From positions 6,278,391-6,342,390 of the forward strand of contig NC_092657.1 of assembly GCF_032118995.1 (NCBI RefSeq): a stretch of 64,000 nucleotides of DNA, in the 5' to 3' direction. The position numbers were made by a program, and so were the translations under genes. The notes under the pieces were generated by a model, which was not told the DNA's origin, made no database searches, and saw only the letters and a list, made by a program, of their open reading frames with translations. This document shows positions 63,958-64,000 of the stretch, piece after piece (position 1 is the first letter of the stretch; each line of letters starts with the position of its first letter). Origin of the DNA: Asterias amurensis (lineage: Eukaryota > Echinodermata > Asteroidea > Forcipulatida > Asteriidae).

Positions 63958-64000
63958 TTACCGACATAAGACATTCAAAAACCACTCATGTTTAACATCG

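Overview
This is nuclear DNA from an animal: multi-exon genes with GT-AG introns, two secreted C-type lectins, a neuronal-type CRMP gene, and a very high load of short DNA-transposon derivatives, tRNA-derived SINEs and tandem repeats. The gene families and the repeat style fit a marine invertebrate deuterostome, most likely an echinoderm such as a sea star. The species itself cannot be read from the sequence.

Layout. 1-11.3 kb: the 3' half of a collapsin response mediator protein (CRMP/DPYSL) gene on the + strand, eight exons ending at 11252, preceded by a 22-bp minisatellite. 11.3-17.6 kb: gene-free, possibly long CRMP 3' UTR, with several MITEs and SINEs. 17,629-23,361: a 5.7-kb DNA transposon with TTAA target duplication, imperfect terminal inverted repeats and two convergent spliced genes. 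One gene is a THAP/Kolobok-like transposase remnant (+). The other is a protein with the P2X7 C-terminal 'ballast' domain (-). The element sits inside a tandem array of tRNA-like (Pol III box-bearing) units that resumes at 23.36-28.2 kb, interleaved with a 318-bp satellite. 28.2-33.9 kb: low-complexity, gene-free DNA. 34.1-35.8 kb: a two-exon C-type lectin (+). 36.2-36.7 kb: an internally deleted THAP-type element. 39.1-39.6 kb: a second, single-exon C-type lectin (-). 44.0-64.0 kb: a complete ten-exon SLC7-family amino-acid transporter (-), whose introns hold many MITEs, a minisatellite that resembles its own exon-9 splice site, a GC-rich 197-bp array, a CAAG array, and Penelope and LINE fragments.

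The host genes are functionally unrelated: cytoskeletal/neuronal signalling, carbohydrate recognition, amino-acid transport. The most interesting unit is the two-gene transposon. Both of its genes start near opposite ends, share a 15-bp promoter-proximal motif in inverted orientation, and converge. This suggests the ballast-domain protein is transposon cargo or a second transposition protein. Around it are five groups of TTAA-flanked MITEs (at least 20 copies) that a TTAA-specific transposase could have mobilised.
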